A DNA stretch of 44,847 bases, from NCBI GenBank assembly GCA_038217425.1, contig JBBQPM010000038.1, positions 1-44,847 of the forward strand, in the 5' to 3' direction. Position numbers and translations under genes: made by a program. The notes beneath the pieces were generated by a model. The model worked only from the letters and a program-made list of their open reading frames with translations, did not search any database and was not told the origin of the DNA. Shown here piece after piece: positions 16,975 through 25,790 of this stretch. The DNA is from JAIEPT01 sp038217425. Lineage in GTDB: Bacteria > Planctomycetota > Planctomycetia > Gemmatales > Gemmataceae. Each line of letters opens with the position of its first letter. Positions within the stretch are counted from its first letter, which is position 1.

Positions 16975-19659
16975 ATGCCGCGTTTCAGCCTCCTCGTCAT
17001 GCTCCTCTGGTTGCCGTCGGTGCATGCGGAGGAGGACGTCGACTACGTCAAACAGATCAAGCCGCTGCTCAAAGAACGTTGTTATTCATGCCATGGCTCG
17101 CTCAAGCAAAAAGCAGGCTTGCGGCTGGATACTGTCCGTCTCATGAAAGATGGGGGCGACAACGGGCCCGCGCTCGTGGCCGGAGCGCCTTTGCAGAGTC
17201 CGATAATTCAGCGCGTCGTCGCCTTTGGCAAAGACCGAATGCCGCCGCTCGAGGAGGGGGAGGCCTTCACGCCGGCACAGGTCGATCTGCTGCGGCGCTG
17301 GATCGCCCAGGGCGCCAAGGGCCCCGCGACCGAGAAGGCGGAAGAGGATCCGCGCAAGCACTGGGCCTTCCGCAGGCCCGTTCGTCCGGAACTCCCCGAC
17401 GTCCAGAATTCCGAATGGTCGCAGCATCCGATCGATCGCTTCCTGGCCAGCGCCCATGAGAAACGTCAACTCACGCCGGCCCCGGTCGTCGAGAAAAGCT
17501 TGCTTCTGCGCCGCGTGTATCTCGACCTCATCGGGTTGCCGCCGACGCCGGCGGAGTTACAAGTGTTCCTCAGCGATGCCTCGCCAGACGCGTTTGCGAA
17601 GGTCGTCGATGCGTTGCTCGCTCGGCCCCAGTATGGCGAACGCTGGGCGCGGCACTGGATGGACGTTTGGCGTTACGCCGACTGGCACGGCCGGCGCGAA
17701 GTTCCCGACGTCTGGAACTCGGCGCCGCAAATCTGGCGCTGGCGCGACTGGATCGTCAAAAGTCTCAACCGCGATCTGGGCTACGACGCCATGATGAAGG
17801 CGATGATCGCCGCGGATGAGATCCATCCAGGCGACGACGAAACCGCGGTGGCGACGGGGTATCTCGTCCGCAACTGGTACGCCCTCAATCCCAATCAATG
17901 GATGCGCGACAACGTCGAGCACGTCGGCAAAGCCTTCCTCGGCCTGACGTTCAACTGCGCCCATTGCCACGACCACAAGTACGACCCGATCACGCAGGAA
18001 GATTACTTCCGCCTGCGCGCGTTTTTTGAGCCGATCGGATTGCGGCAAGACCGCGTGCGCGGCGAAGCCGATCCTGGCCCGTTTCAGAAATACGAATTGG
18101 CGGTGCTGCGCAAGATCGTGAAGCCGGGCCGGGTCGCGGTCTACGACGAGAAGCCCCAGGCCGAGACGTTCATGTACCACGGCGGCGACGAGCGCTCGCG
18201 GATGAAGGACAAGGCGCCGGTGCAGGCCGGGGTGCCGACGTTTTTGGCGCGGGAGAAACTGGAGTGGTCGCCGATCGAATTGCCGGTCGAGGCAACCTAT
18301 CCGGGCTTACAAGACTGGGCGCAAAAGGACGAGACCGCGCATCGGCAACAGGCCGTCGACGCCGCCAAGTCGGCCCTGGCGAAAGCGAAGTCGGCCGACG
18401 CGCGCGGCCTCGAAGCGGCGCTGGCGGAGATTCACGTCGATGTCGCCGAGGCCCGACTCGCGTCGTTCCAAACCCGGCTCCGCGCCGAGCGCGTCAAATA
18501 CCAACAAGATCCCGGCGACTGGGCGGCGCTTGCCAAACTCGCCAGCCAGGCCCAACGCCACGAAGGAGCGGTGCTCGCCAGGGAAAAATGGCTGAAGGCC
18601 GAGATGTTGGCGACAATCGCCCAGGGCAAGCTCCTAGTCGTCTCGACCGACAAGGAGAAAGAGTCGGCCGAGAAGGCGCTCAAGAATTTGCAGCATGCCG
18701 CCCTCGCCGCCAAGAAAAGCTTCGACGCCTCTCGTACCGCGTTTTCTCTCGAGGACACGAAGTACCTGCCGCTGAGTCCGCAGTATTCGGCGACGAGTAC
18801 TGGGCGCCGCAAGGCGCTGGGGGAATGGCTAGGGAGCCGGGACAATCCGCTCACGGCGCGGGTCGCGGTGAATCACATTTGGCTGCGGCACTTCGATCGG
18901 CCGTTGGTGGAGACGGTCTTCGACTTCGGCCGGAACGGCAAGGCGCCGACGCATCCGGAGTTGCTCGATTGGCTCGCGGTCGAGTTCATAGAATCGGGCT
19001 GGAGTATGAAGCATCTGCATCGCCTGATCGTCACGAGCCGGGCCTACCGCATGCAAGCCGCGGGGATGTCGGCCAGCGCCCCCGACAACCGCCTGCTCTG
19101 GCGTTTTCCCGCCAAACGGATGGAGGCCGAGGTCGTGCGCGATACGCTCCTGTACCTCACCGGCGATCTGGATCTACGACTCGGCGGCGAACCGCTCGAC
19201 AACAAGGACGAGGCGACGTCGAAACGGCGAAGCTTGTACTTCAGTGTTTATCCCGAGGCGGGAGGGCACGCGAAGTTCCTGGAAATTTTCGACGCCCCCA
19301 GCCCCGCCGATTGCTACCAGCGGCAAACGAGCATCGTGCCGCAGCAGGCGCTGGCGCTGACCAACAACCAACTCGCGATCAACCAGAGCCGACTGCTCGC
19401 ACGCAAGTGGACGGCGCTTGAGGACGACGCGTTCATTGCCGCGGGATTCTCAGCCGTGCTGTGCCGCGAACCGACGGAAGCCGAACGGAATGCCTGTGTG
19501 ACGTTCCTCGGCGAGCAGACGAAATTGCTGCGCGCGAGTAAAGAAAAGACGTCCGCCGCCCCCGGAGTAACGGCGCCGGCGGCGGACCCGGGACAGCGAG
19601 CACGCGAAAGCTTAATCCGCGTGCTCTTCAACCATCACGACTTCGTGACCATCCGGTGA
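16975..19659 (+). CDS. PSCyt1-DUF1549-DUF1553 (PSD1) secreted cytochrome protein
   Basis: 894 residues from ATG 16975. The upstream in-frame extension to 16927 is unlikely because M-P-R-F-S-L-L-V-M-L-L-W begins a signal peptide ending near H-A-E (residue 18). A c-type haem motif C36-Y-S-C39-H40 lies in a PSCyt1 domain (to about 125). DUF1549/PSCyt2 spans about 150-350 and carries a second motif, C-A-H-C-H-D-H-K-Y-D-P, near 328. A charged Ala/Lys-rich helical linker (about 450-590) precedes DUF1553/PSD1 (about 610-860; N-P-L-T-A-R-V-A-V-N-x-I-W, H-P-E-L-L-D-W-L). These multidomain proteins are expanded in planctomycetes and often paired with DUF1501 genes, but here the partner is absent. Function is unknown; an extracytoplasmic redox role linked to polymer breakdown is suspected. 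Confidence 0.92.
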   Translation: MPRFSLLVMLLWLPSVHAEEDVDYVKQIKPLLKERCYSCHGSLKQKAGLRLDTVRLMKDGGDNGPALVAGAPLQSPIIQRVVAFGKDRMPPLEEGEAFTPAQVDLLRRWIAQGAKGPATEKAEEDPRKHWAFRRPVRPELPDVQNSEWSQHPIDRFLASAHEKRQLTPAPVVEKSLLLRRVYLDLIGLPPTPAELQVFLSDASPDAFAKVVDALLARPQYGERWARHWMDVWRYADWHGRREVPDVWNSAPQIWRWRDWIVKSLNRDLGYDAMMKAMIAADEIHPGDDETAVATGYLVRNWYALNPNQWMRDNVEHVGKAFLGLTFNCAHCHDHKYDPITQEDYFRLRAFFEPIGLRQDRVRGEADPGPFQKYELAVLRKIVKPGRVAVYDEKPQAETFMYHGGDERSRMKDKAPVQAGVPTFLAREKLEWSPIELPVEATYPGLQDWAQKDETAHRQQAVDAAKSALAKAKSADARGLEAALAEIHVDVAEARLASFQTRLRAERVKYQQDPGDWAALAKLASQAQRHEGAVLAREKWLKAEMLATIAQGKLLVVSTDKEKESAEKALKNLQHAALAAKKSFDASRTAFSLEDTKYLPLSPQYSATSTGRRKALGEWLGSRDNPLTARVAVNHIWLRHFDRPLVETVFDFGRNGKAPTHPELLDWLAVEFIESGWSMKHLHRLIVTSRAYRMQAAGMSASAPDNRLLWRFPAKRMEAEVVRDTLLYLTGDLDLRLGGEPLDNKDEATSKRRSLYFSVYPEAGGHAKFLEIFDAPSPADCYQRQTSIVPQQALALTNNQLAINQSRLLARKWTALEDDAFIAAGFSAVLCREPTEAERNACVTFLGEQTKLLRASKEKTSAAPGVTAPAADPGQRARESLIRVLFNHHDFVTIR

Positions 19660-19804
19660 TCCGTGATGCTGCGAAGCCCCGCGGGCGAGGTACGGTTATT
19701 CTTCGAGCGGGCGATAATTAGGTGTTGACCGTGCGAGGAGCCTTGAGTGCCAATGGGTCGGATGAGGGGAAAGTAAAAGCGATCCACAACGCGTCACCTC
19801 TGCA

Positions 19805-20839
19805 TTAGCCCACCTTCTCGACGCGATCGTTCGATGCCGAGCGGTAGATTGCGTAGATCGTTTTCAACACGGACAGGCATTCGGGCCCCGTGATCGGCGG
19901 CTCCTGCTGACCGGCGCTCGCCCGCACGCAGGCACGCACGAAGGGCGTGTAACTGCGCGCCCCTTGCGGATACGTGAACTCGCGCGGCTTCGGATCCTTG
20001 TCCCGCGTCGTGTACCACTGCAGAGGCGCTCCTTCCGTCGCGTGCATCTTCAGCCAGCCGTGCTCGCCCCAGAGTTGCAGCGACGAATGATAACCGCGGT
20101 CAAGAAAGTAAGCCGAGGTGATGGTACCGAAACAGCGTTCGGAGAACTTGAGCGAAGCGACCGCGGTATCCTCGACGTCGATGGGCTGACTGCCGACAAC
20201 GCCGGTGAAAGCCGCGACGGCCTGCACCTCGAGCCCGGTGATGTACTGCGCGAGATCGAGCCAGTGGATGCCGAGCCAGGCGAGATGCCCGCCGCCGGCG
20301 CGGGCCTTGATGCATTGCCACGATCGGCGATACGCTTCGTTCTTGAGTCGCGTCTGGTCCGCCACGAGGTGGAGTTCGATGCCGTAAAGTCGGCCCAGGT
20401 CGCCCTTGCGGACGATGCGCCGCGCCTCTTGCACGGGAGCGTGCAGGCGATTGGCGAGCGCGAGCATGAGATGGCGATTCTTTTCCTGCGCCTTCTTGAC
20501 GAGCGGCGCGAAGTCCTCCGCGCGGATGCACGCCGGCTTCTCGGCGAGGACATGACAATCGGCGTTGAGCGCCAAATCGATCGCCGGCGGCGTGAGCCGG
20601 GCTTCGAGCGTCACCAACGCCAGCGCGGGCCGAAACTTCGCATACAGGTCCGCGGGCTCCTTGTACACCGCTTGCAGCTTCTTGCCCAGCGCCTTCCGCG
20701 TCCGCTCTTCCTGGGCGCCCGAAGGATCCAGGAGCGCCACGCTCTCGGCTTCCTCAATGGCCGACAGCGCGGCCAAGTATTGATCCAGATGCGAGCCCTC
20801 GGCATTCGTGACCAGGGCGACGGGAATTGTCTTCGGCAT
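19805..20839 (-). CDS. Gfo/Idh/MocA family oxidoreductase
   Basis: 344 residues. The N-terminal Rossmann domain (about 5-125) includes the family's E-K-P motif (A-E-K-P near 99-102). The C-terminal alpha/beta domain carries G-G-H-L-A-W-L-G-I-H-W-L-D-L (about 188-201), where the catalytic-region His of the family normally lies. A strong AAAGGA site precedes the ATG, and no signal peptide is seen, so it is probably cytoplasmic. The classical G-x-G-x-x-G start is atypical here (V-T-N-A-E-G-S-H). Family members oxidise or reduce sugars, inositols or related diols with NAD(P); the substrate cannot be told. Nothing in the immediate neighbourhood names a pathway. Confidence 0.88.
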   Translation of the reverse strand: MPKTIPVALVTNAEGSHLDQYLAALSAIEEAESVALLDPSGAQEERTRKALGKKLQAVYKEPADLYAKFRPALALVTLEARLTPPAIDLALNADCHVLAEKPACIRAEDFAPLVKKAQEKNRHLMLALANRLHAPVQEARRIVRKGDLGRLYGIELHLVADQTRLKNEAYRRSWQCIKARAGGGHLAWLGIHWLDLAQYITGLEVQAVAAFTGVVGSQPIDVEDTAVASLKFSERCFGTITSAYFLDRGYHSSLQLWGEHGWLKMHATEGAPLQWYTTRDKDPKPREFTYPQGARSYTPFVRACVRASAGQQEPPITGPECLSVLKTIYAIYRSASNDRVEKVG

Positions 20840-20911
20840 GGCAAACGTCCTTTCAGCAAGCTCAGGGCGATTCTACCCGATTCAGCTCCCGCCGCAAGCG
20901 TTTGCCCAATT

Positions 20912-21589
20912 TCAATCGTCGTCATCGCTTTCCGGGATCGGGATCTTCTCGCTCACCTTCGTGCGCCGAACGTCGCGATGCCACCACGCGGACAGCAGTG
21001 CGAGTCCCAGGAAGGCCACGACCGCGACGAAGCCCCAGAGGTTGGGATCTTCCTCGTTCGCACTCCACAGCTTCGCCCACAGAGTTCCGTAGGTATCGCC
21101 CGCCCAGATCTTGGCGGCTTGCCATTTCTCTTGCATCGAGATCTTGTCGAGCGCCGCAATCTCGGGGATATTTTCGGTCGTCACCTTCGAAATGAGTCCG
21201 GACCCGGCCGCGTACATCAGGCCCAGGAGCCAGGGCCCCACGAAGACCATGAGCAGAAAAAACTTCGTCCAGGCGTGGCACGTCACCTTGCTCGAGAGCG
21301 GGATTTCCTGGACCTTGCGGCCCCGGATGAGGACTTCCAGGCGTTGCTCGCGCAGCCAGCCGACGCCGAGCGGGGTGACGTAGAAAGTGACTTGAGCGTC
21401 GGCCTGGGCGTCGAGCGTCTGTTCGCCGGGGAGCACCTGGCCCCCGGCCATCAAGAGACGCAAGGTGACTTGGCGAATGCCCCCCGTGCGAAAACCTTCC
21501 TGCTCGGCCCACTTGACCGTGACGGGATAAATACGCTGCAACTTCATTTGACGAGGATATTTGATGGCCAGCGGCGGCAGTGAGGGCAT
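20912..21589 (-). CDS. Hypothetical two-helix membrane protein
   Basis: About 225 residues from ATG 21589, which is preceded by GGAG at an 8-base spacing. Starts at 21625 (ATG) and 21634 (TTG) are possible alternatives. The N-terminal 110 residues are beta-rich and soluble (Y-P-V-T-V-K-W-A-E, V-T-F-Y-V-T-P-L-G-V-G-W-L). Two transmembrane segments follow (about 110-132 and 185-205). The intervening 50-residue loop contains the W-x-A-A-K-I-W-A-G-D-T-Y-G-T-L-W-A-K-L-W pattern, and the tail ends in a run of four Asp. I recognise no family. It is transcribed with the same orientation as the Gfo/Idh/MocA gene, 72 bases upstream of it, so they may be one operon. Confidence 0.65.
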   Translation of the reverse strand: MPSLPPLAIKYPRQMKLQRIYPVTVKWAEQEGFRTGGIRQVTLRLLMAGGQVLPGEQTLDAQADAQVTFYVTPLGVGWLREQRLEVLIRGRKVQEIPLSSKVTCHAWTKFFLLMVFVGPWLLGLMYAAGSGLISKVTTENIPEIAALDKISMQEKWQAAKIWAGDTYGTLWAKLWSANEEDPNLWGFVAVVAFLGLALLSAWWHRDVRRTKVSEKIPIPESDDDD

Positions 21590-21732
21590 CGGGCGGACTC
21601 CGGAAGAAAGATCACCGGAGTGCATTGTGGCCAATCGGCGGGAATGTCACAAGACGAGCCGAGCGATTTCCGAGGTTTGCCCAGGCGTCACAATCCGCAC
21701 ATTCTGAAGTCAGGGCGGCGATAAGAAAAATC

Positions 21733-21815
21733 GAGCCACAGAGATCACTGAGAAATGCAAGATCAAAAGAGACCATCGCCAATGTCTATCTTTTTCTCTG
21801 TGCCCTCTGTGGCTC
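21733..21815. repeat. Imperfect 23-bp inverted repeat (CACAGAG type)
   Basis: GAGCCACAGAG (21733-21743) and its reverse complement (21805-21815) form the outer 11 bp of an imperfect repeat of about 23 bp (20 of 23 matching). It lies between two same-strand genes, downstream of the thioredoxin/TPR gene, and can act as its terminator. It resembles the dispersed CACAGAG elements found in many soil bacterial genomes. Confidence 0.6.
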
Positions 21816-21844
21816 ACCTTTCGATTTGATTCTCGCCCGGCGCC

Positions 21845-23023
21845 TTACTTCGAATCGTTCTTGGCGTGCATCGCCTGGAGCTGCACGATGCGGATCTGCG
21901 CCGACTCCGCCATTCGGCTTCCCGGGAACGCCAACACCACCCGCTTCAGGTAGAACTCCGCACGCTGCGGCTGCCCCTTCTTCAGCAGCGTGTCCGCGAG
22001 ATCCAGATACGTTCGACCCAGGCGGTCACTGAGCGTGTCGGCGGCGTTCTGCAGCCAATCGGGGTTATTGCGGATCTCCTGGGCGAGTTGCAATCCCTCG
22101 GTCCCTTCGGGGAGATCGAGGTAGAGATCGGTAAGCTTGGCGCAGCGATCCATGCACAAGATGTGCTCTTCCTTCTTGTAAAAATCGCGGGCCTGGACGA
22201 GCAATTCCTGGGCGGCCTGCGTACGCTTGAACTGCTTTTCGCTCTCGCTCGGCGCCGACGCGATCCGGGCGAGCATCTCCCGGCCTTCCTTCGACGCCTG
22301 AGTGCCGGCGTAGGTCAAGATCGTGTCGGTCAGCAGCTTGACCGCTTCGTTCTTCTTGCCGGCCCCGATCATCTCGTGGGCGTGCAGAAGCTGCGTCGTC
22401 GCCTTGGCGTCGATCTCCTGCAGCAGCTTCCGCGCCTCGATCTGCACGGGGAGCGATTTGCCGTCCTCGGTGATTTTTCGCAACGAAGAAATCGCGAGGT
22501 GATACTCCCCCGTGCCTGCCCACTTGCGCGACAGGATCAGATCCTGCTCCATCCAGCTCGGCGCCGTCTGGCTGGCGGCGATCGGCATCAACACCTCGAG
22601 GAACCGCGTCGCCTCTTGATAGCCGGTCAGCGAGACGATGATCTTGCCGTCGGCGCCGGCGACCACAATGGTCGGGAATAGGGCGATGCCCAGGTGATTC
22701 GAGAGCGTCACTTCCTTGCCGCCGTCGATCTTGAGCGGAATGAACCGTGAGTTCATCAGGTGGACGACCTTCGGATCGCGGAACGTCGACGCGTCCATCT
22801 TGTCGCACCAGACGCAGGGAATCGAGTAAAAGTCGATGAGGAGCGGGAGCTTCTTCTCTTCCTGTTCGCGGCGGGCGTCGTTGTAATCTCGGCGCCAGGA
22901 GACTTCGAGCGCGGCCGCAGCTTTCACCGGGACGGTGGTTTCTTGACAGCGCACGGAGCCCACGGCCAGGCCCAAAAGGGACGTAACCAGGAGCGACATC
23001 TTCAAGGTGCATCGGCTAAACAT
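21845..23023 (-). CDS. Secreted thioredoxin-fold protein with C-terminal helical repeats
   Basis: 392 residues. A signal peptide (about 1-26: M-F-S-R-C-T-L-K then a Leu/Val core, ending V-R-C-Q) leads to a Thioredoxin_7/DUF255-like domain (about 38-160). Its active-site motif C70-V-W-C73 is followed by D-K-M-D, and the cis-Pro region reads I-A-L-F-P-T-I-V-V. The remaining residues (about 165-385) are helical and TPR-like (L-L-K-K-G-Q-P-Q-R-A-E-F-Y-L-K-R-V). The fold suggests disulfide reduction or thiol protection in the periplasm. Unlike the selenoprotein candidates, this protein has both cysteines encoded as Cys. A GAGG ribosome site lies close to the ATG. It is not obviously co-transcribed with xerC, whose stop codon lies 52 bases upstream. 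Confidence 0.85.
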   Translation of the reverse strand: MFSRCTLKMSLLVTSLLGLAVGSVRCQETTVPVKAAAALEVSWRRDYNDARREQEEKKLPLLIDFYSIPCVWCDKMDASTFRDPKVVHLMNSRFIPLKIDGGKEVTLSNHLGIALFPTIVVAGADGKIIVSLTGYQEATRFLEVLMPIAASQTAPSWMEQDLILSRKWAGTGEYHLAISSLRKITEDGKSLPVQIEARKLLQEIDAKATTQLLHAHEMIGAGKKNEAVKLLTDTILTYAGTQASKEGREMLARIASAPSESEKQFKRTQAAQELLVQARDFYKKEEHILCMDRCAKLTDLYLDLPEGTEGLQLAQEIRNNPDWLQNAADTLSDRLGRTYLDLADTLLKKGQPQRAEFYLKRVVLAFPGSRMAESAQIRIVQLQAMHAKNDSK

Positions 23024-23075
23024 GGGAGACCTCGCTAGTCCTGCGCCTCGATTGAACCTGAATCCGACGCACCGC

Positions 23076-23984
23076 CTAGTTGGCGCGGGGATGAGCCTTT
23101 TGATACGTCTCTTGCAACCGCCCGGTCGTCACATGGGTGTAGATCTGCGTCGTCGTCAAACTCCGATGCCCTAAAAGTTCCTGCACGCTGCGAATGTCGG
23201 CGCCGTGATCGAGCAGGTGCGTCGCGAAACTGTGCCGAAGCGTGTGCGGACTCGTCGCCGGATCCAGACCCGAGCCGCGGATGTACTTGGCGAGCAGCCT
23301 GCCGACGCTGCGCGCCGTGAGACGCGTGCCGAGCTTGTTAAGAAAGATCGCCGTCGGCGCCTTCTTCCCGGCGACCGCGCGCTGGGCCATGAGCTGGTCG
23401 CGCGCCGGCATCCAGTCCTTCAAGGCCTCGAGCGCCTTGGGGCCGAGAAACGCCAGGCGTTCCTTCTTCCCCTTGCCGCGAATGATCGCGCTGCCGTCGC
23501 CGACATCGACGTCCGCGACATTCAGGCCGACAAGTTCGCTGACGCGTAAGCCGCCTGCGTACAGGCATTCGAGTAAGGCCTTGTCTCGAATCCCCAGCGG
23601 CGTTTCCCCCGTCGGCGCTGCCAGCAGCGTGTCGATCGCCGGTTCCGGCATGAAGTGAGGCAACTTACTATCTTGCCGCGGGCCGCGCAGTCCCTCGACC
23701 GGACTGTTCTTCACCACCCCCTGCCGGCACAGGAAGCGAAACCACGAACGCACCGCCGCGATCCGCCGGGCGATGGTCGACTTGGCGTAACCCTGATCGT
23801 GCAGCCAGACCGAAAACGCCCGCAGCTGCCGACTCGTGACTCGCGTCGGCGTGATGCCGGCGTCCTGCGCACGCAGGAACTCGATCGCTTGGGTCAAGTC
23901 CTCGCGATACGACTTCACCGTCATCTCGGAGGAGTGCTTCTCCAGACCCAGGTAGCGCAGAAATTCGCTGAGCGCTTCGTTCAT
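23076..23984 (-). CDS. xerC: Tyrosine recombinase XerC/XerD
   Basis: 302 residues, the standard length. The N-terminal SAM-like core-binding domain spans about 1-90. The catalytic domain carries the full set: R147 (G-G-L-R-V-S-E-L), K171/K173 (G-K-G-K-K-E-R), H247 and R250 (H-T-L-R-H-S-F-A-T-H), H273 (G-H-R-S-L) and Y282 (Q-I-Y-T-H-V). Such proteins resolve chromosome dimers at dif; C and D paralogues cannot be told apart from sequence alone. It overlaps the upstream 88-residue gene by four bases (ATGA), so the two are translationally coupled. It lies 3.4 kb from the tRNA fragment but looks like the housekeeping gene, not an island integrase. Confidence 0.92.
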   Translation of the reverse strand: MNEALSEFLRYLGLEKHSSEMTVKSYREDLTQAIEFLRAQDAGITPTRVTSRQLRAFSVWLHDQGYAKSTIARRIAAVRSWFRFLCRQGVVKNSPVEGLRGPRQDSKLPHFMPEPAIDTLLAAPTGETPLGIRDKALLECLYAGGLRVSELVGLNVADVDVGDGSAIIRGKGKKERLAFLGPKALEALKDWMPARDQLMAQRAVAGKKAPTAIFLNKLGTRLTARSVGRLLAKYIRGSGLDPATSPHTLRHSFATHLLDHGADIRSVQELLGHRSLTTTQIYTHVTTGRLQETYQKAHPRAN

Positions 23985-24247
23985 TCATCCCCCGGGTGTT
24001 GTTCGTACCAGGAGAGCGGACGTTCGCCGTCATCGGTCGTCGGCTGCAGGGTGAACGTTTCTTCGTCGGCGTCCTCGCGCGCTTTCTGCGTGAGGACGAC
24101 GGCGTCGAACCAGGTCAGGTTGCACTGAGGATCCGCGGCACGTTCGCGCAGCTCGTCGATGAGACGATCCCGGCTTTGATCGTCGTAGACGAACACGAAA
24201 CGTTCCGGTCCTTTGATCAACGCCAAGACGTTGAAGTCGTGCGACAT
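23981..24247 (-). CDS. Conserved hypothetical protein coupled to xerC
   Basis: An 88-residue acidic soluble protein. It begins M-S-H-D-F-N-V-L-A-L-I-K-G-P-E-R-F-V-F-V-Y-D-D, a beta-strand-rich start, and ends in a charged tail (W-Y-E-Q-H-P-G-D-E). It has no signal peptide and no known motif. Its stop codon overlaps the xerC start by four bases, so both are made from one transcript. The coupling suggests a role close to recombination or DNA maintenance, but this is inference from position only. Confidence 0.65.
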   Translation of the reverse strand: MSHDFNVLALIKGPERFVFVYDDQSRDRLIDELRERAADPQCNLTWFDAVVLTQKAREDADEETFTLQPTTDDGERPLSWYEQHPGDE

Positions 24248-24414
24248 GGCGGCGCCTCGATCCTAAATAGCGTCGGATCTCGATTCTTCGTCGTTCATCG
24301 ACGAGGCGAAGGCGGAACCTGCATCTGTTCGCGGAGAATACGCGATTTAGGCGAGGAGTGAAGTGGGATTGGCGGAGCGAACGGAAAAGTCGACGTGGTT
24401 TAACAACTTTGTTG

Positions 24415-24539
24415 CGAAAGCCCAGGGATGGCTATCCCTGGGGAACCCTGTGAACGAAGCATCCATTCCCGCGGCACGAATGCGGAACAATAACGCTGCC
24501 GTTGCAAGTTTCCCAGGGATAGCCATCCCTGGGCTTTCG
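24415..24539. repeat. Nested inverted repeat (two self-complementary 28-bp arms)
   Basis: A 28-bp sequence at 24415-24442 is repeated exactly in reverse complement at 24512-24539, with a 69-base spacer. Each arm itself holds the hairpin CCCAGGGAT / ATCCCTGGG, so the element can form either two small hairpins or one long one. It resembles a REP doublet or MITE. It begins seven bases after the citrate synthase stop codon and may also terminate that gene. Confidence 0.8.
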
Positions 24540-24546
24540 ATAGGCG

Positions 24547-25686
24547 TTACAGCCGCTTCTCGAGCTTCACGTACGGCACTTCTTCCTTGCCGACGTAGAT
24601 CTGTTCCGGACGGAAAATGCGGTTGTTGACGAGCTGTTCGAGCCAATGCGCCAGCCAGCCCGCGACCCGCGCCACCGCGAAGATCGGCGTGAACAGATCG
24701 CGCGGAATGTTCAGCGCCTGGTACACAATCCCGGAGTAATAATCGACGTTCGGGTAGATCCCCTTGGGCCCGAGCACCTGAGCCATCTCCTTTTCCATTT
24801 CGACGGCGAGGTCGTACATCACGGGCCGACCGGTCTCCGCGAAGACGTTGTCGGCCAACTCCTGCAGCACTGTGGCGCGCGGATCCTTGACCTTGTAGAC
24901 GCGATGGCCGAACCCCATGAACTTCTTTTTCTTCGCCTGGGCTTCGACGATCCACGCTTTGAGATTGGCCTGCGAGCCGATCTCGTCGAGCATATCGAGA
25001 ACTTCTTCGTTCGCCCCGCCGTGCAAAGGGCCGGTCAGCGTGCCGATGGCGGAGCTGATGACCGTGTAGGGATTCGCGAGCGTCGAACCGGTAACCCGGC
25101 CCGAGAACGTCGAGGCGTTCATCGTGTGCTCGGCGTGCAGGATCAAACAGGCGTCGAGAACCTTGCGAATCGCGGGGGTCGGCTCCTTCTCAAACAGCAT
25201 GTAGTAGAAGTTGGCCGCGTGATCGAGGTCGTCGCGCGGATGGATCGGCTCGTCGCCGTTGCGAATCCGGTGGAATGCAGCCACCACCGTCGGCATCTTG
25301 GCGATGAGACGAACGACCGATTCCCAGTTCGTCTGTTGATTTGAAACGTCCCGGCAGGGGTAGAACATGCCCATCGCCGCGACGGCCGCCTGCAGGGCGT
25401 ACATCGGATGGCCGGTCTCGGGGAGACACTTGATGAGATCGTTGAGTTTATACTTGATGCGGCGATGATGGCGGAGTTGATCGTCGAACTCGACGAGCTG
25501 TTTCTGCGAGGGGAGATCGCCGCGGAGGAGGAGCCAACACGTTTCTTCGAAACAGCTCTCCTTGGCGAGCACCTCCACCGGGATGCCGCGATAGACCAGG
25601 CGAGCCCGTTTGCCATCGATAAAGCTGACGGCCGATTCCGCGACGGGGACGTCGGCGAGGCCCGGGCGAAGTTCGATTTGGCTCAT
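24547..25686 (-). CDS. gltA: Citrate synthase
   Basis: 379 residues, the compact bacterial type. The catalytic triad is visible: H222 (G-P-L-H-G-G-A-N), H261 (G-F-G-H-R-V-Y-K) and D315 (N-V-D-Y-Y-S-G). The substrate-site motif H-A-E-H-T-M-N-A-S-T-F is at about 184-194, and the family's I-D-G-K-x-x-x-L-x-Y-R-G-I start is at about 23-35. It condenses acetyl-CoA and oxaloacetate to citrate in the cytoplasm. A 2-methylcitrate synthase is the main alternative; nothing nearby (no prpB or prpD) supports that. It is apparently transcribed alone, with the nested inverted repeat directly after its stop codon. Confidence 0.95.
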   Translation of the reverse strand: MSQIELRPGLADVPVAESAVSFIDGKRARLVYRGIPVEVLAKESCFEETCWLLLRGDLPSQKQLVEFDDQLRHHRRIKYKLNDLIKCLPETGHPMYALQAAVAAMGMFYPCRDVSNQQTNWESVVRLIAKMPTVVAAFHRIRNGDEPIHPRDDLDHAANFYYMLFEKEPTPAIRKVLDACLILHAEHTMNASTFSGRVTGSTLANPYTVISSAIGTLTGPLHGGANEEVLDMLDEIGSQANLKAWIVEAQAKKKKFMGFGHRVYKVKDPRATVLQELADNVFAETGRPVMYDLAVEMEKEMAQVLGPKGIYPNVDYYSGIVYQALNIPRDLFTPIFAVARVAGWLAHWLEQLVNNRIFRPEQIYVGKEEVPYVKLEKRL

Positions 25687-25790
25687 GATGCTCCTGCGGA
25701 CGGAAGTAGGCGGGCCGAGGCGGTGTTTGCACAGAAAGATTATGCGGAGACCGCCGCATTGGCGAGAGGGGCCGCGTTAAAAATCAAGCC

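Noticed and set aside
19964..21583. Long + strand frame (539 codons) spanning two - strand genes
   Set aside because: It crosses the intergenic gap and opposes the Gfo/Idh/MocA gene, which has clear motifs.
23076..23984. XerC-type gene as the integrase of the tRNA-linked island
   Set aside because: It is of housekeeping length and motif content, lies on the far side of the tRNA fragment, and is coupled to another native-looking gene.
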